Shown piece after piece: positions 32,598 to 40,792 of a stretch of DNA of 64,000 bases. The notes beneath the pieces were generated by a model. That model worked only from the letters and a program-made list of their open reading frames with translations, searched no databases and was not told the DNA's origin. Position numbers and translations under genes: made by a program. Where the stretch lies: the NCBI GenBank assembly GCA_016716235.1, contig JADJWS010000001.1, forward strand, positions 682,001 to 746,000, in the 5' to 3' direction. The first letter of the stretch is position 1; every line of letters starts with the position of its first letter. Origin of the DNA: Candidatus Defluviilinea gracilis. Lineage in GTDB: Bacteria; Chloroflexota; Anaerolineae; Anaerolineales; Villigracilaceae.

Positions 32598-33003
32598 CAT
32601 CGCCGTCAATACGATCACGAGGATGACCGACAGCCTTTCGCAATTCTGGGATCGTGTTGATCGTGAACAAATTACCCCGTGCGCGCCGCGTTTGTGGCTG
32701 AGCGAAACCGCAACGGCAATCCGTCAGCGGGTGGTCATAAAAGAAATGTCTTCGGAAGATGCAGAACAAGCCTTGCGAGACATCCACGCCTTGCGCTTTG
32801 AAATCATGGATGAAGACGAAGAGCTCAGCCTGCGCGCGCTCGAATGGGCTGGCAAACTTGGTCAATCGAAAGCGTATGATGCTTTTTATATGGCGTTGGC
32901 TGAAAAACTGGTTGCTGACTTTTGGACGGCAGACGAGCGGCTCGCCAACCGTTGTCGCAAAGACCTGAAATTGAAATGGGTTCATTCGATCAGCGAATTG
33001 TGA
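32572..33003 (+). CDS. PIN-domain ribonuclease toxin (VapC-like)
   Basis: This 143-residue PIN-domain nuclease has four acidic active-site residues in place: Asp7 (VVDANI), Glu45 (LSETAT), Asp103 (AYDAFYMALAE) and Asp121 (TADERL). VapC toxins cleave tRNA or rRNA, but the target here is unknown. Its start lies within the antitoxin gene, so translation is coupled. All catalytic positions are intact and the gene is not truncated, so the pair looks functional. Confidence 0.88.
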   Translation: MNYWVVDANIAVNTITRMTDSLSQFWDRVDREQITPCAPRLWLSETATAIRQRVVIKEMSSEDAEQALRDIHALRFEIMDEDEELSLRALEWAGKLGQSKAYDAFYMALAEKLVADFWTADERLANRCRKDLKLKWVHSISEL

Positions 33004-33005
33004 TT

Positions 33006-33803
33006 TCACCCCATAGCGTATTTTCCCCGCACGGCGTTACACATCAAACAATCATCCCGCTCGCACAACAAGGCGAGCGGATCGTTTTTAATTAAAGCCA
33101 TCGCCACATCGATAACACGCTTGATCGGTATGGCTTCCACAAAGGACTTATCCAACTCCACGCGGACCGTGTCCTCTTTGAGGTGTGACGCGATGGCGCC
33201 GAACCCGCCCGAATCGCCGGGATAGTTGTGACATTCCACTGTGCGATCGCCGACCAACGCCCAGCGGATGAACTGCTTTCGCCCTGCAAGTTTCTCCGCG
33301 TAGTGGATGCTCGTGTTGGAGGCGTGGTTTTCATTGATGAGGATGACCCAACCATCGCGCTCCATCAACGCGCCGACCGGCGCCAGCGGATCGTCGCGCA
33401 ATTGAGTGTTCAGGATCTCGTCGGCATGAATGCCTGCAAACGAAAGAATGGGATGCGACGATCGTTTTGCCTCTTGATGATTGCGCAACGCTTCGGACAA
33501 TATACCCATCATCGGGTCGGCGCGCAGGCTGGGCGTGAACGTGGTGGACATTTCATTGGGGATATCGGGCTTGCCATAGATCATGCCATTATTGGGCGGT
33601 CCGTTCGGCGGCGTAACCATCGAATAATATGTGAACGTGGGCATGACGATGGTATTGAACGTCCCCATCAGGGCGCGCAAAATCGCATCCGCGCCGTCTT
33701 GAATATACCCGAACGGCTTGAGTGAAGCGTGCGCGATCACCGGTTTCTCCGCCGGAATGTTCAGGTCTTGAAACAGATTTTTCAGTTCGATATAGTCCAC
33801 CAT
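33006..33803 (-). CDS. AAC(3) family N-acetyltransferase
   Basis: This 265-residue protein is of the Antibiotic_NAT (aminoglycoside 3-N-acetyltransferase) family. Typical features are VIAHASLKPFGYIQDGADAI near the start, IVMPTFTYYS, the SSHPILSFAGIHA segment and the C-terminal part with the catalytic-histidine region. The tail has an unusual Cys cluster, CERDDCLMC. Environmental members often act on substrates other than aminoglycosides, so resistance should not be assumed. It starts 1 base after the enoyl-CoA hydratase stop, so the two form an operon. Confidence 0.85.
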   Translation of the reverse strand: MVDYIELKNLFQDLNIPAEKPVIAHASLKPFGYIQDGADAILRALMGTFNTIVMPTFTYYSMVTPPNGPPNNGMIYGKPDIPNEMSTTFTPSLRADPMMGILSEALRNHQEAKRSSHPILSFAGIHADEILNTQLRDDPLAPVGALMERDGWVILINENHASNTSIHYAEKLAGRKQFIRWALVGDRTVECHNYPGDSGGFGAIASHLKEDTVRVELDKSFVEAIPIKRVIDVAMALIKNDPLALLCERDDCLMCNAVRGKYAMG

Positions 33804-33804
33804 T

Positions 33805-34578
33805 TCATTTCCCCTTCCATTGCGGGTTGCGTTTCTCCGCGAAGGCGCTCATGCCTTCCTTTTGATCTTCTGAATTGAACAAGTTGTAAAAAATCTGTTT
33901 TTCCTCGGCAAGCCCATCCTTGAGGAACGATTCATACGAGTAACTGATCGCCTGCTTTGCCGCGCGGACAGCCAACGGCGCGCGCGCGGCGATCTCCTCG
34001 GCGAGTTTCAACGCGTCGTTGAGATAATCGCTCACAGGCGCGACTCGATTCACCAATCCGAAATGAAGCGCTTCCTGCGCGTTGATCTTGCGGTCATTGA
34101 GGATCATTTCCATGGCGAGGGCTTTCCCCACCACGCGGACGAGTCGTTGCGTGCCCCCCGCCCCGGGGATAACGCCCAGGGTGATCTCAGGCAAACCAAA
34201 CTTGGCGGTATCCGAAGCGACGATCATGTCGCACGAAAGCGCAAGCTCGAATCCGCCTCCCAGCGCCCAGCCCGACACCGCCGCGATCACCGGCCTGCGG
34301 ATCGCGCGAATCCTTCCAAACACGGCGATATGATCCTCGCGCGTCATTTGCATGGCAGATTTATCCGCCATCTCTTTGATATCCGCCCCGGCGGCGAAGG
34401 CTTTCTCGCTACCCGTAATCACCATCGCGCCGATCGCCTCGTTTTTATCGAAGGCGTCCAACGCATCCATCAGTTCGGTCATCAGCGCGTGGTTCAACGC
34501 GTTCAAGGCCTGCGGACGATTCAACGTGACCAGCCCAACGCGCCCGCGAGTTTCAACAAGAATGGATGTGTATGCCAT
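33805..34578 (-). CDS. Enoyl-CoA hydratase/isomerase family protein
   Basis: This 257-residue crotonase-fold enzyme hydrates 2-enoyl-CoA in fatty-acid or amino-acid breakdown. The oxyanion-hole segments FAAGADIKEM and WALGGGFELALSCDM are present. The two catalytic glutamates are in place: LPEITLGVIPGAGGTQRL carries the second, and GGGFELAL the first. Length and motifs are those of a short-chain crotonase. It is the first gene of a two-gene operon with the AAC(3)-like gene and is divergent from the DUF1304 gene. Confidence 0.92.
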   Translation of the reverse strand: MAYTSILVETRGRVGLVTLNRPQALNALNHALMTELMDALDAFDKNEAIGAMVITGSEKAFAAGADIKEMADKSAMQMTREDHIAVFGRIRAIRRPVIAAVSGWALGGGFELALSCDMIVASDTAKFGLPEITLGVIPGAGGTQRLVRVVGKALAMEMILNDRKINAQEALHFGLVNRVAPVSDYLNDALKLAEEIAARAPLAVRAAKQAISYSYESFLKDGLAEEKQIFYNLFNSEDQKEGMSAFAEKRNPQWKGK

Positions 34579-34610
34579 ACTTCCGATTATAAGGGAGAAC
34601 AGCCGTGCTG

Positions 34611-34616
34611 TATAAT
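34611..34616 (+). promoter_or_regulatory. TATAAT box before the DUF1304 gene
   Basis: A perfect -10 hexamer lies in the 64-base divergent gap between the enoyl-CoA hydratase and DUF1304 genes, 27 bases before the ATG at 34643. AAAGGAG lies between them. Confidence 0.5.
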
Positions 34617-34642
34617 CGCATCAACCACAAAAAGGAGTTTTC

Positions 34643-34996
34643 ATGAACCTCGCCGCCAATCTTCTTGTCGCTCTCGTTGCCGTGTTGCACCTCGGTTTTC
34701 TCGCGCTCGAAATGTTCTTCTGGGATCATCCCTTCGGCAGAAAAACATTCAAGATGACTCCCGAATATTCCAAAGCCTCCGCCTCACTCGCCGCGAATCA
34801 AGGATTGTATAACGGCTTCCTCGCGGCAGGCTTGATCTGGGGTCTGCTCGACGGCAACGCCTCGGTCAAAATTTTCTTCTTAGCTTGCGTCGTCATTGCG
34901 GGCATCTACGGCGGACTCACCACGCGCAAAACGATCCTCTATATTCAAGCCTTGCCCGGGCTGATTGCGCTTCTCGCGGTGTACCTCACGCGATGA
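34643..34996 (+). CDS. DUF1304 small membrane protein
   Basis: This 117-residue protein has four hydrophobic helices and the family phrase LHLGFLALEMFFWDHPFGRKTF near the N-terminus. ANQGLYNGFLAAGLIWG is the second signature. The function of the family is unknown. AAAGGAG precedes the ATG. Its stop overlaps the start of the next gene (ATGA at 34993-34996), so the two membrane proteins are translationally coupled. Confidence 0.85.
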   Translation: MNLAANLLVALVAVLHLGFLALEMFFWDHPFGRKTFKMTPEYSKASASLAANQGLYNGFLAAGLIWGLLDGNASVKIFFLACVVIAGIYGGLTTRKTILYIQALPGLIALLAVYLTR

Positions 34997-35598
34997 TCAA
35001 ACGCGCCGCGCGCGTCGGCATGATCGGCCCGATTCTTTTCGCAACGGTTGTTACCCTCCTCACCATCCTCAAATTCGACTTTCTCCTTTCCATCGGCTGG
35101 CATCCGATTCACGCTCCCACCTTCGATTGGCCCAGCGGACTCGCGCTCGGCGACTTCGGCTGGATCATGACCGCGACTTTCCTCCTCAGCGGATTCATGC
35201 TGGCGGTCTTCGCTTCCGGACTCCGCCTCAGCCTGCCTCGCACATCGTTGACCGATCCCGCCACCCTCGCGTTGACTCTCGCCGGGCTTGCCCTCGCCGG
35301 TCTCGCGTTCACCACCGACCCGACGATGCGCTCCACGCCCGCCACCTGGCACGGACGTTTGCATGACCTCTCGTTCGTCCTCCTCGGTCTCACCCTCATG
35401 CCCGCGATGATCCTGCTTGGCTTTGCGTTTCAAAAAGATTCGCGCTGGAAAAATTTATCCGCTTACACGTGGATCACGGTTGCGCTGGCGCTTCCCACCT
35501 TTTGGCTCAAAGGCGCGGCGTTTTATATTTTTATGTTGGCTATGCTGGTATGGAGTGAAGTTGTCGCGCTACGAATGAAATCAATTATGAAGAGATAA
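34993..35598 (+). CDS. DUF998 family membrane protein
   Basis: This 201-residue protein has six predicted hydrophobic segments. The pattern of a first helix, a loop with 'HPIHAPTFDWPSG', and later HGRLHDLSF fits DUF998. Members are polytopic membrane proteins without an assigned role. The ATG at 34993 overlaps the DUF1304 stop; the longer frame upstream lies in another reading frame of that gene and is not used. Confidence 0.8.
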   Translation: MIKRAARVGMIGPILFATVVTLLTILKFDFLLSIGWHPIHAPTFDWPSGLALGDFGWIMTATFLLSGFMLAVFASGLRLSLPRTSLTDPATLALTLAGLALAGLAFTTDPTMRSTPATWHGRLHDLSFVLLGLTLMPAMILLGFAFQKDSRWKNLSAYTWITVALALPTFWLKGAAFYIFMLAMLVWSEVVALRMKSIMKR

Positions 35599-35780
35599 AC
35601 CCCGAAGGGGTGATCTGATTCTAGCCTTGGACGAAAATTTCACTAACCCCGAAGGCGTCGCGTGGCGCCGTGGCGACAGATGACATAAATTTGCAGCCTC
35701 TGACACCCCTTCGGGGTTGAATGTGTTGACACATCCTTCAATACTATAATCATTTGACCCCTTCGGGGTCTGTGGGTTAT
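35594..35780. repeat. Composite repeat built from ACCCCGAAGGGGT palindromes
   Basis: The palindrome ACCCCGAAGGGGT appears at about 35597-35612, in altered and reversed forms near 35646-35658 and 35706-35719, and reversed at 35757-35770. The outer copies extend as inverted repeats (GATCTGATTCTAG versus the complement of CTATAATCATTTG). Any open frame across it is a by-product of the repeats. It begins at the DUF998 stop codon. Confidence 0.65.
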
Positions 35781-35832
35781 TGCTCAGTTTAATTGTTAAC
35801 CTGCAATATGCGCTCTTGCGCAAGAACAGCCT

Positions 35833-35864
35833 GAAGCGCGAGACGCTTCGCAGTCTCGCGCTAC
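35833..35864. repeat. Palindromic repeat after the HAD phosphatase gene
   Basis: AGCGCGAGAC (35835-35844) pairs with GTCTCGCGCT (35853-35862). It resembles the palindrome in the dnaE linker and may terminate the phosphatase transcript, which ends at 35869. Confidence 0.65.
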
Positions 35865-35868
35865 GGAG

Positions 35869-36540
35869 TTAAGTAAGTTGAATTAATTTGTTTGCAAGTT
35901 CGCTTGTCGTTTCCAGGATCACATCCGCGCCGAAGCGCAACAACTCCTCTTTTTCCCCAAAGCCGCACAACACGCCCGCCGTCTGCGCCCCCGCCGATTT
36001 GCCGGCGCGCATATCTACGGTGGTATCGCCGATCATCAAGCATTCCTCAGGCTTCACGCCCATTTTTTTTGCCGCAAGCAGAATGGGATCCGGGTAAGGC
36101 TTTGTGTGTTCGGCTGAAAGCCCCGTCACGATTGCGTCGAAATATTTCACGAGATCGAATTGCTCGAGAAAGCGCATCGTCCCCTTTTCGTCGCGCGCAC
36201 TGACCACCGACATCGGATATTTCCCTTTGAGTTGCGCCAGCATCTCGTTCACACCGGGCACAAGCAGAAACTTTTTCGCAGTCTGCCGCCGATGCCGCGA
36301 CATCCAATCGATGACCGCCACCATTGCATCGTCGATGCCGAACGTGTCGGCGAACCCAAGCAGAGCGTTGCCGGGCGCCTCCGCCCACATCACAAAGCGC
36401 CGCGCCGCATGGTCGGGGTTGCCAAATAGAAATTGGGGAAAGAAGCGCCGGACTTTTTCCTTATACAGATCATCGGTGTCGCTGAGGGTGCCATCCACAT
36501 CGAAGCAGAGGGCTTGGATACGCGCGAGGTCGAGAGACAT
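35869..36540 (-). CDS. HAD-superfamily hydrolase (phosphoglycolate-phosphatase-like)
   Basis: This 223-residue Mg-dependent phosphatase has motif I FDVDGTLSDT (Asp14 and Asp16), a helical cap, motif II in VVSARD, motif III Lys in HTKPYPDP, and motif IV IGDTTVDMRAGKSAGAQ. Subfamily IA phosphatases act on phosphoglycolate, beta-phosphoglucomutase-type substrates or nucleotides, and the substrate cannot be chosen from the sequence. It is divergent from the histidine kinase gene with a 46-base gap. Confidence 0.88.
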   Translation of the reverse strand: MSLDLARIQALCFDVDGTLSDTDDLYKEKVRRFFPQFLFGNPDHAARRFVMWAEAPGNALLGFADTFGIDDAMVAVIDWMSRHRRQTAKKFLLVPGVNEMLAQLKGKYPMSVVSARDEKGTMRFLEQFDLVKYFDAIVTGLSAEHTKPYPDPILLAAKKMGVKPEECLMIGDTTVDMRAGKSAGAQTAGVLCGFGEKEELLRFGADVILETTSELANKLIQLT

Positions 36541-36568
36541 GGGGCAATTGTACCGTAAGGGATTGTGC

Positions 36569-36574
36569 TATACT
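36569..36574 (+). promoter_or_regulatory. -10 box close to the histidine kinase start
   Basis: TATACT ends 12 bases before the ATG at 36587, giving a leader of about five bases. TTGTAC at 36548-36553 is a possible -35 but only 15 bases away. Confidence 0.4.
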
Positions 36575-36586
36575 TTGGCAACACGT

Positions 36587-38680
36587 ATGTCGAAAAACGA
36601 ACAAGATCGCACGCGCGCTCTTCTTGAACTGCTTTACAACGTCAGCCGCGAGTTGGCGACCGCGCTCGATTTGCGCACGGTATTACAGCGCGTGTTATAC
36701 GAAGCCATCCAGAACGTGGGCGGCGAACGGTGCAGTGTGGTTGTATTGGACGACTCAGGCAAAGCCGTAGACGCGACCATTGTGTACGGTTCGCAAGTCC
36801 ACGAGCATACCACCCAGCAATTGCGCGATACGATGGAACGCGGGCTGGCGGGCTGGGTGATCCGCAACAAGCGCGGCGTGTATGTTCCCGATACCAGCAA
36901 AGACGAGCGCTGGTTAATGCGCCCCGACGATACGCTGAATAAGACCGGGGTGAAATCTGCCATCTGCGTGCCGTTGCAGGCGCGCGAAAAATTAGTGGGG
37001 GTTCTCACGTTGGTGCATACTTCGCCCAACGCTTTTACCACCGAACAACTCGACCTGATGCAAGCCATTGCGGACCAGGCAGGGATTGCCATTTTGAACG
37101 CGCGCTTATACACCGAAAGTCAGCGACAGGCGCGCGTGATGACCGCCCTCGCCGAAGGCGCGTCGTCGATGAACGTTTCGCTTCGCATGGAAGATCTGCA
37201 TAAACGCATCCTCATCCAGTCGATCCAAGCGTTGCAGGTGGAAACCGCCGCGCTCGGCATGATCGAGGACGAGCACGTTGTCTTTCGCGCCGCAACCGGG
37301 CAGAACGCGGGATTGATCCTCGGCAGGCAAATTCCACTGGGCGTGGGCATTGTGGGTCATGCGGCGCGCGATGGGCGCGGCGTGGTGGCAAACGATCTCG
37401 CCCATGAAAAGGATTTCCACAACGAAGACCGATTCGGCGGCATCGACATGCGCGCCCTGCTCGTCGCTCCGATTCATTCGCAGGGGCGTGTGATCGGCGT
37501 TCTTGTGGCGGTCAACCCCGTTGCGAAATCCTTCGACCCCGACGCGTTGCTCGTGATGGCGGGCATCGGCGGCTTGGCGGGGTCGGCGATCCAGAACGCG
37601 CAATTGTTCGAGAAACTGCAAGCCGCGCACCAGCGTTACCGCGAGCTATTCGAAGACAGCATCGATCCGATGGTCATCACCGATTGGGAAGGGAAGATGC
37701 TCGAAGCCAACCGCCAGGCGGTGTTGTTGAGCGGCTACACAGACGAGACTCTGCGCGCGCTGAGCATCGACCAACTTCACGAGGTGAACTGGAACAAAAC
37801 AGGGATGGAATTCGAAACCCTGCGCGAGAACCGCATGTGCACGTACGAATCATCCTTGAGCAGGGAGGATGACGCGCACGTGCCCATCGAAGTCCACGCG
37901 CGGCGCATCGAGTTCGAGGAAGCGGACGCCATCCAGTGGATCCTGCGCGACATTACCCAGCGCAAGGAATTGGATGGTTTGCGCGGCGATCTTACCTCGA
38001 TGATCTATCACGACCTGCGCTCACCGCTGGCGAACATTTCTTCGAGCCTCGATATTTTGTACACAATGGTGCCGGAGAAAGACCGCGAGACTGTGCTTGC
38101 TATCATCAAGATCGCCGAGAATTCCACCGAGCGCATCCAACGCCTCGTCAACTCGCTGTTGGACGTGAACCGCCTCGAGTCGGGTCAACCTGTGGTCAAC
38201 CAAAAACCTGTGGATGCGCTGACGCTCATCCAGCAGGCGGTGGTGGATATGCAACCTGTGGCGGATGGACGCCGGCAGAAGCTCGAATCTCTCCTGCCCG
38301 CCTCCCTCCCGTCCATTTGGGTGGATGAGGATATGGCGCGGCGCGTGTTGATCAACCTCGTGGAAAATTCGAGCAAGTTCACCCCCACCGAAGGCGAGAT
38401 ACAGGTTGGCGCGCTACACGAAGACAGTTGGGTCCATCTGTGGGTAAGGGATACCGGCCCCGGCATTCCGCCGGCGGAACAGGAACGCGTTTTCGATAAA
38501 TTCACGCGCATGCGCGGCTCGAACAAGCCCGGGCTTGGAATTGGACTTGCCTTCTGCCGCCTCGCAGTGCAAGGGCACGGGGGCAACATCTGGATCGAAA
38601 GCGATTCAGGCCGGGGCGCAACATTTCACTTTACGTTTCCCGTGGCGACGATGGAACAATCGGCGCCTCACGCGGAATAA
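36587..38680 (+). CDS. Cytoplasmic sensor histidine kinase (GAF-GAF-PAS-HisKA-HATPase)
   Basis: This 697-residue kinase has no membrane helices. Two GAF domains (about 20-170 and 190-345) are followed by a PAS domain (about 350-465). The dimerisation/phospho-acceptor helix has His475 (IYHDLRSPLANISSSLDIL). The ATPase domain shows the N box (LVENSSKFTP), G1 (VRDTGPGIPP) and G2 (GLGIGLAFCRLAVQGHGG). The frame stays open far upstream of 36587, but that part is the reverse of the phosphatase gene. No response regulator is adjacent. Confidence 0.92.
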   Translation: MSKNEQDRTRALLELLYNVSRELATALDLRTVLQRVLYEAIQNVGGERCSVVVLDDSGKAVDATIVYGSQVHEHTTQQLRDTMERGLAGWVIRNKRGVYVPDTSKDERWLMRPDDTLNKTGVKSAICVPLQAREKLVGVLTLVHTSPNAFTTEQLDLMQAIADQAGIAILNARLYTESQRQARVMTALAEGASSMNVSLRMEDLHKRILIQSIQALQVETAALGMIEDEHVVFRAATGQNAGLILGRQIPLGVGIVGHAARDGRGVVANDLAHEKDFHNEDRFGGIDMRALLVAPIHSQGRVIGVLVAVNPVAKSFDPDALLVMAGIGGLAGSAIQNAQLFEKLQAAHQRYRELFEDSIDPMVITDWEGKMLEANRQAVLLSGYTDETLRALSIDQLHEVNWNKTGMEFETLRENRMCTYESSLSREDDAHVPIEVHARRIEFEEADAIQWILRDITQRKELDGLRGDLTSMIYHDLRSPLANISSSLDILYTMVPEKDRETVLAIIKIAENSTERIQRLVNSLLDVNRLESGQPVVNQKPVDALTLIQQAVVDMQPVADGRRQKLESLLPASLPSIWVDEDMARRVLINLVENSSKFTPTEGEIQVGALHEDSWVHLWVRDTGPGIPPAEQERVFDKFTRMRGSNKPGLGIGLAFCRLAVQGHGGNIWIESDSGRGATFHFTFPVATMEQSAPHAE

Positions 38681-38696
38681 AGTTGCCTGCCTCGTT

Positions 38697-38820
38697 CTAA
38701 CTCCACTCTTCCAACGTTTCTTTCACCTTCATCAAAAAGTGATCCGCCGAAGCGCCATCTAAAATGCGATGGTCGAACACGAACGAAAGATACACCATCG
38801 GACGGACGGAGATTTCTGAC
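38697..38820 (-). pseudogene. Fragment of a 2-oxoacid dehydrogenase E2 C-terminus
   Basis: The minus strand reads VRPMVYLSFVFDHRILDG and continues to KVKETLEEWS and a stop at 38697. This is the last 38 or so residues of an E2 acyltransferase, including the catalytic HRxxDG motif. It is almost identical in protein and very close in DNA to the end of the intact E2 gene at 41329-42549. Everything upstream of this tail is missing, and at about 38820 the sequence changes to an unrelated gene remnant on the other strand. It is a relic of a duplicated or rearranged E2 gene. Confidence 0.88.
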
Positions 38821-38822
38821 GC

Positions 38823-39312
38823 TGGCATGCCTTGCCGGGCTTGGAACCTTGAATCGCATGGATTCCTTCCTGTTTTTTGCGCCGGCGCTTGCCTATGAAT
38901 TCATCTCGCGCCATCGCAATTGGAAAGGCGTACAGACATTGTTCATTGGATTCCTGCCGTTCCTGCTCTGGGAGTGGTGACAGCGGCTGGGATGGTCGGC
39001 TACTATGCGGGACCCAATGTCCACATTGTGGATAGTTGGGCATTATACGACCCCCTGCTTGCAAGAATAAAAAACGACGAATCCAATCCGCGCATTGGTC
39101 ATTTCACCCGCCGACCGGTGGATGGATACATTGAAACCCTGCAAACCGGGCTGAATCAAATCAGCGACCCTGCGTTGGCGCGATATTACGACAAATTGAA
39201 AATCGTCATCAGCGGAGATCTATGGTCTTGGGAGAGACTGAGAACTATTTGGGAAATGAACACCGGGAAGTATGACGACCTGCTCGATACGTATTCACAA
39301 AATAGGGAATAG
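38823..39312 (+). pseudogene. Remnant of a membrane glycosyltransferase-like (PMT-type) protein
   Basis: One frame (38823 to about 38978) encodes LAGLGTLNRMDSFLFFAPAL and a second hydrophobic helix ending FLPFLLWEW before a stop. Another frame (from about 38965) continues GVVTAAGMVGYYAGPNVHIV to a C-terminal domain ending at 39312. Both pieces look like parts of one large polytopic glycosyltransferase of the PMT/ArnT type: a late membrane segment and the C-terminal soluble domain. The join removes the middle and shifts the frame, and the N-terminal half is absent. The 130-residue downstream frame could still be translated but has no convincing start. Confidence 0.7.
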
Positions 39313-39345
39313 ATTTTATACGTAACAGGGCAAAAATCTTTTGGA

Positions 39346-39415
39346 CGCAGACAACGCTGATTACGCTGACTCAAAAAGGAAAAATCTACGTTTTCTGCGT
39401 GAATCAGCGTCCCGT
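39346..39415. repeat. Intergenic palindromic repeat (GACGCAG...CTGCGT type)
   Basis: GGACGCAGACAACGCTGATT and a downstream arm TTCTGCGTGAATCAGCGTCC are partly complementary around an A-rich loop. It lies between the glycosyltransferase remnant and the dienelactone hydrolase gene. An open frame across it is not considered coding. Confidence 0.55.
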
Positions 39416-39443
39416 TTTTTTGGATTGAGTCTAATTCCTCTTT

Positions 39444-40109
39444 TTATTTCACGTTCTGCTTCAGAAACTCAAACGTCCGTTCCCACGCCAACTGCGCGGA
39501 AGCGGAGTCGTATTCGGGGCGATCAGACTCGACGAACCAGTGGGCAACCCCGGGGTAGATGTGAAGCGTCGCGTCCACGCCTGCCTTTTTAAACTCCGCG
39601 AAGGTATTCTCCACATACTCGTTCGGCTCCCACTCGTCGTTGTCGCTGTAATGCCCCATCACTTTGGCGGTGACCTTTCCATACTCGATGCCTTCGTTGC
39701 CGTAGAAGAGGACAACAGCCGCAATTTGTTCGGGTTTGTACGCGGCAGTGATCAACGCCCATGCTCCGCCCATTGAAAAACCAACCACGCCGATCTTGCC
39801 GTTTGTCAATCCGCGCAAATGATCCTTTGCCGCCATCACCGTATCGCCGACGAGTTGACCGTCGCTTTTTTCCATTAACGCTTTGGCTTCCTCGATCGTC
39901 TTCGCAATTTGACCATCTCGCAAGTCGGGCGCGAGCACGGTAAACCCCTGCTCGGCGAGTCGGTCACACGTCTCTTTGAAGAACGGTTTGAGTCCCCACC
40001 ATGCGTGGAGAAGGAGAACGCTAGGTCCGCCATTGTCTGGCGCGGCGAGATACGCGTTGACTTTCTTTCCGTTCACATCAAGTTGGATTTCAGATTTTTG
40101 GATGGACAT
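39444..40109 (-). CDS. Dienelactone hydrolase family protein
   Basis: This 221-residue alpha/beta hydrolase has its nucleophile in GFSMGG (Ser112), where classical dienelactone hydrolases have Cys. The acid lies in HYSDNDEW (Asp156 or Asp158), and the base is His190 in GVAHWF. HAWWGL is the family oxyanion-hole region. The Ser form suggests a carboxylesterase-like specificity. It ends 10 bases before the start of nothing on its own strand and is preceded by a GNAT gene 9 bases upstream, so the two probably share a transcript. Confidence 0.88.
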   Translation of the reverse strand: MSIQKSEIQLDVNGKKVNAYLAAPDNGGPSVLLLHAWWGLKPFFKETCDRLAEQGFTVLAPDLRDGQIAKTIEEAKALMEKSDGQLVGDTVMAAKDHLRGLTNGKIGVVGFSMGGAWALITAAYKPEQIAAVVLFYGNEGIEYGKVTAKVMGHYSDNDEWEPNEYVENTFAEFKKAGVDATLHIYPGVAHWFVESDRPEYDSASAQLAWERTFEFLKQNVK

Positions 40110-40118
40110 GTGATTCTC

Positions 40119-40706
40119 CTATTTGATTTTGTAACGCATGATCAATTGCGTTTCAGAAGCGCGACCCGCTTCCACAAACCCAACCTCGCGGAAGGCGGAG
40201 GCAATTCCCATATAGCCCGCATAACTGTTTAGTTTTTGCCCAGCCAGTTTTTCGGTTTGCATGTCAATCGGATAGCCCTCGACGATCTTTGCGCCATGCT
40301 TTTTTGCATATGCCACCGCGCCGCGCAACATCTCAGCCATCAAGCCCTGCTTGCGAACGGATTTATCCACAAAAAAGCAAACGATGGACCAGACAGGCTT
40401 CTCGTCCACGCGTTTGAGAATGCGAGAATTTTCGAGCGCCAGATAATTTTCACGCGGACCTACCGAACACCAGCCAGCAGGCTTGCCATTCACATAGGTA
40501 ATCAACCCAGGTTCCTGTTTCTTTTCAGTCATCTGACGAAGGATTTCTCTTGTTCCCCCGCCGCGTAATTTTTTGAAATCCGAACGATCCAGCCGCCAGA
40601 ACATGCACCAGCATCCCGCATACCCGCCATGCTCGCCAAACACAGAGACCATATCATCCCATCTTTTCATCGTTAACGGTAGGACTTCAATTTTGCTTTT
40701 AGGCAT
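40119..40706 (-). CDS. GNAT family N-acetyltransferase
   Basis: This 195-residue acetyltransferase starts at the ATG at 40706, preceded by AAAGGAAAC. The longer frame upstream crosses a terminator and another gene. The N-terminus has a Cys/Trp-rich patch (GCWCMFWRLDR), and the CoA-binding region is VDKSVRKQGLMAEMLRGAVAYAKKHG. The substrate is unknown. The phrase PAGWCSVGPRENY is shared with a group of uncharacterised GNAT proteins. It is the upstream partner of the hydrolase gene. Confidence 0.85.
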   Translation of the reverse strand: MPKSKIEVLPLTMKRWDDMVSVFGEHGGYAGCWCMFWRLDRSDFKKLRGGGTREILRQMTEKKQEPGLITYVNGKPAGWCSVGPRENYLALENSRILKRVDEKPVWSIVCFFVDKSVRKQGLMAEMLRGAVAYAKKHGAKIVEGYPIDMQTEKLAGQKLNSYAGYMGIASAFREVGFVEAGRASETQLIMRYKIK

Positions 40707-40763
40707 GTTCGTTTCCTTTGCCCGATAATAATAGAACGTATATTCTATGTCAAGGATAAAAAT

Positions 40764-40788
40764 AAAAGACGGTTTGCCGCCGTCTTTT
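40764..40788 (-). terminator. Rho-independent terminator of the methyltransferase-like gene
   Basis: AAAAGACGG (40764-40772) pairs with CCGTCTTTT (40780-40788). Read on the minus strand, the stem is followed by TTTTATTTTTATCC. It lies 4 bases past the stop at 40793. Confidence 0.85.
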
Positions 40789-40792
40789 GGAT

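Noticed and set aside
33006..33803. Aminoglycoside resistance gene
   Set aside because: Family membership alone does not show resistance. There is no mobile context, and the gene is paired with an enoyl-CoA hydratase, so it is reported only as AAC(3)-family.
35581..35823. 80-codon minus-strand open frame over the ACCCCGAAGGGGT repeats
   Set aside because: The translation simply reads through the repeat copies and has no independent support.
36104..36586. 161-residue extension of the histidine kinase
   Set aside because: It is antisense to the HAD phosphatase. ATG 36587 with a nearby -10 gives a normal GAF start.
39341..39592. 83-codon plus-strand open frame after the glycosyltransferase remnant
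   Set aside because: Its first half is a palindromic repeat and its second half is antisense to the dienelactone hydrolase gene.
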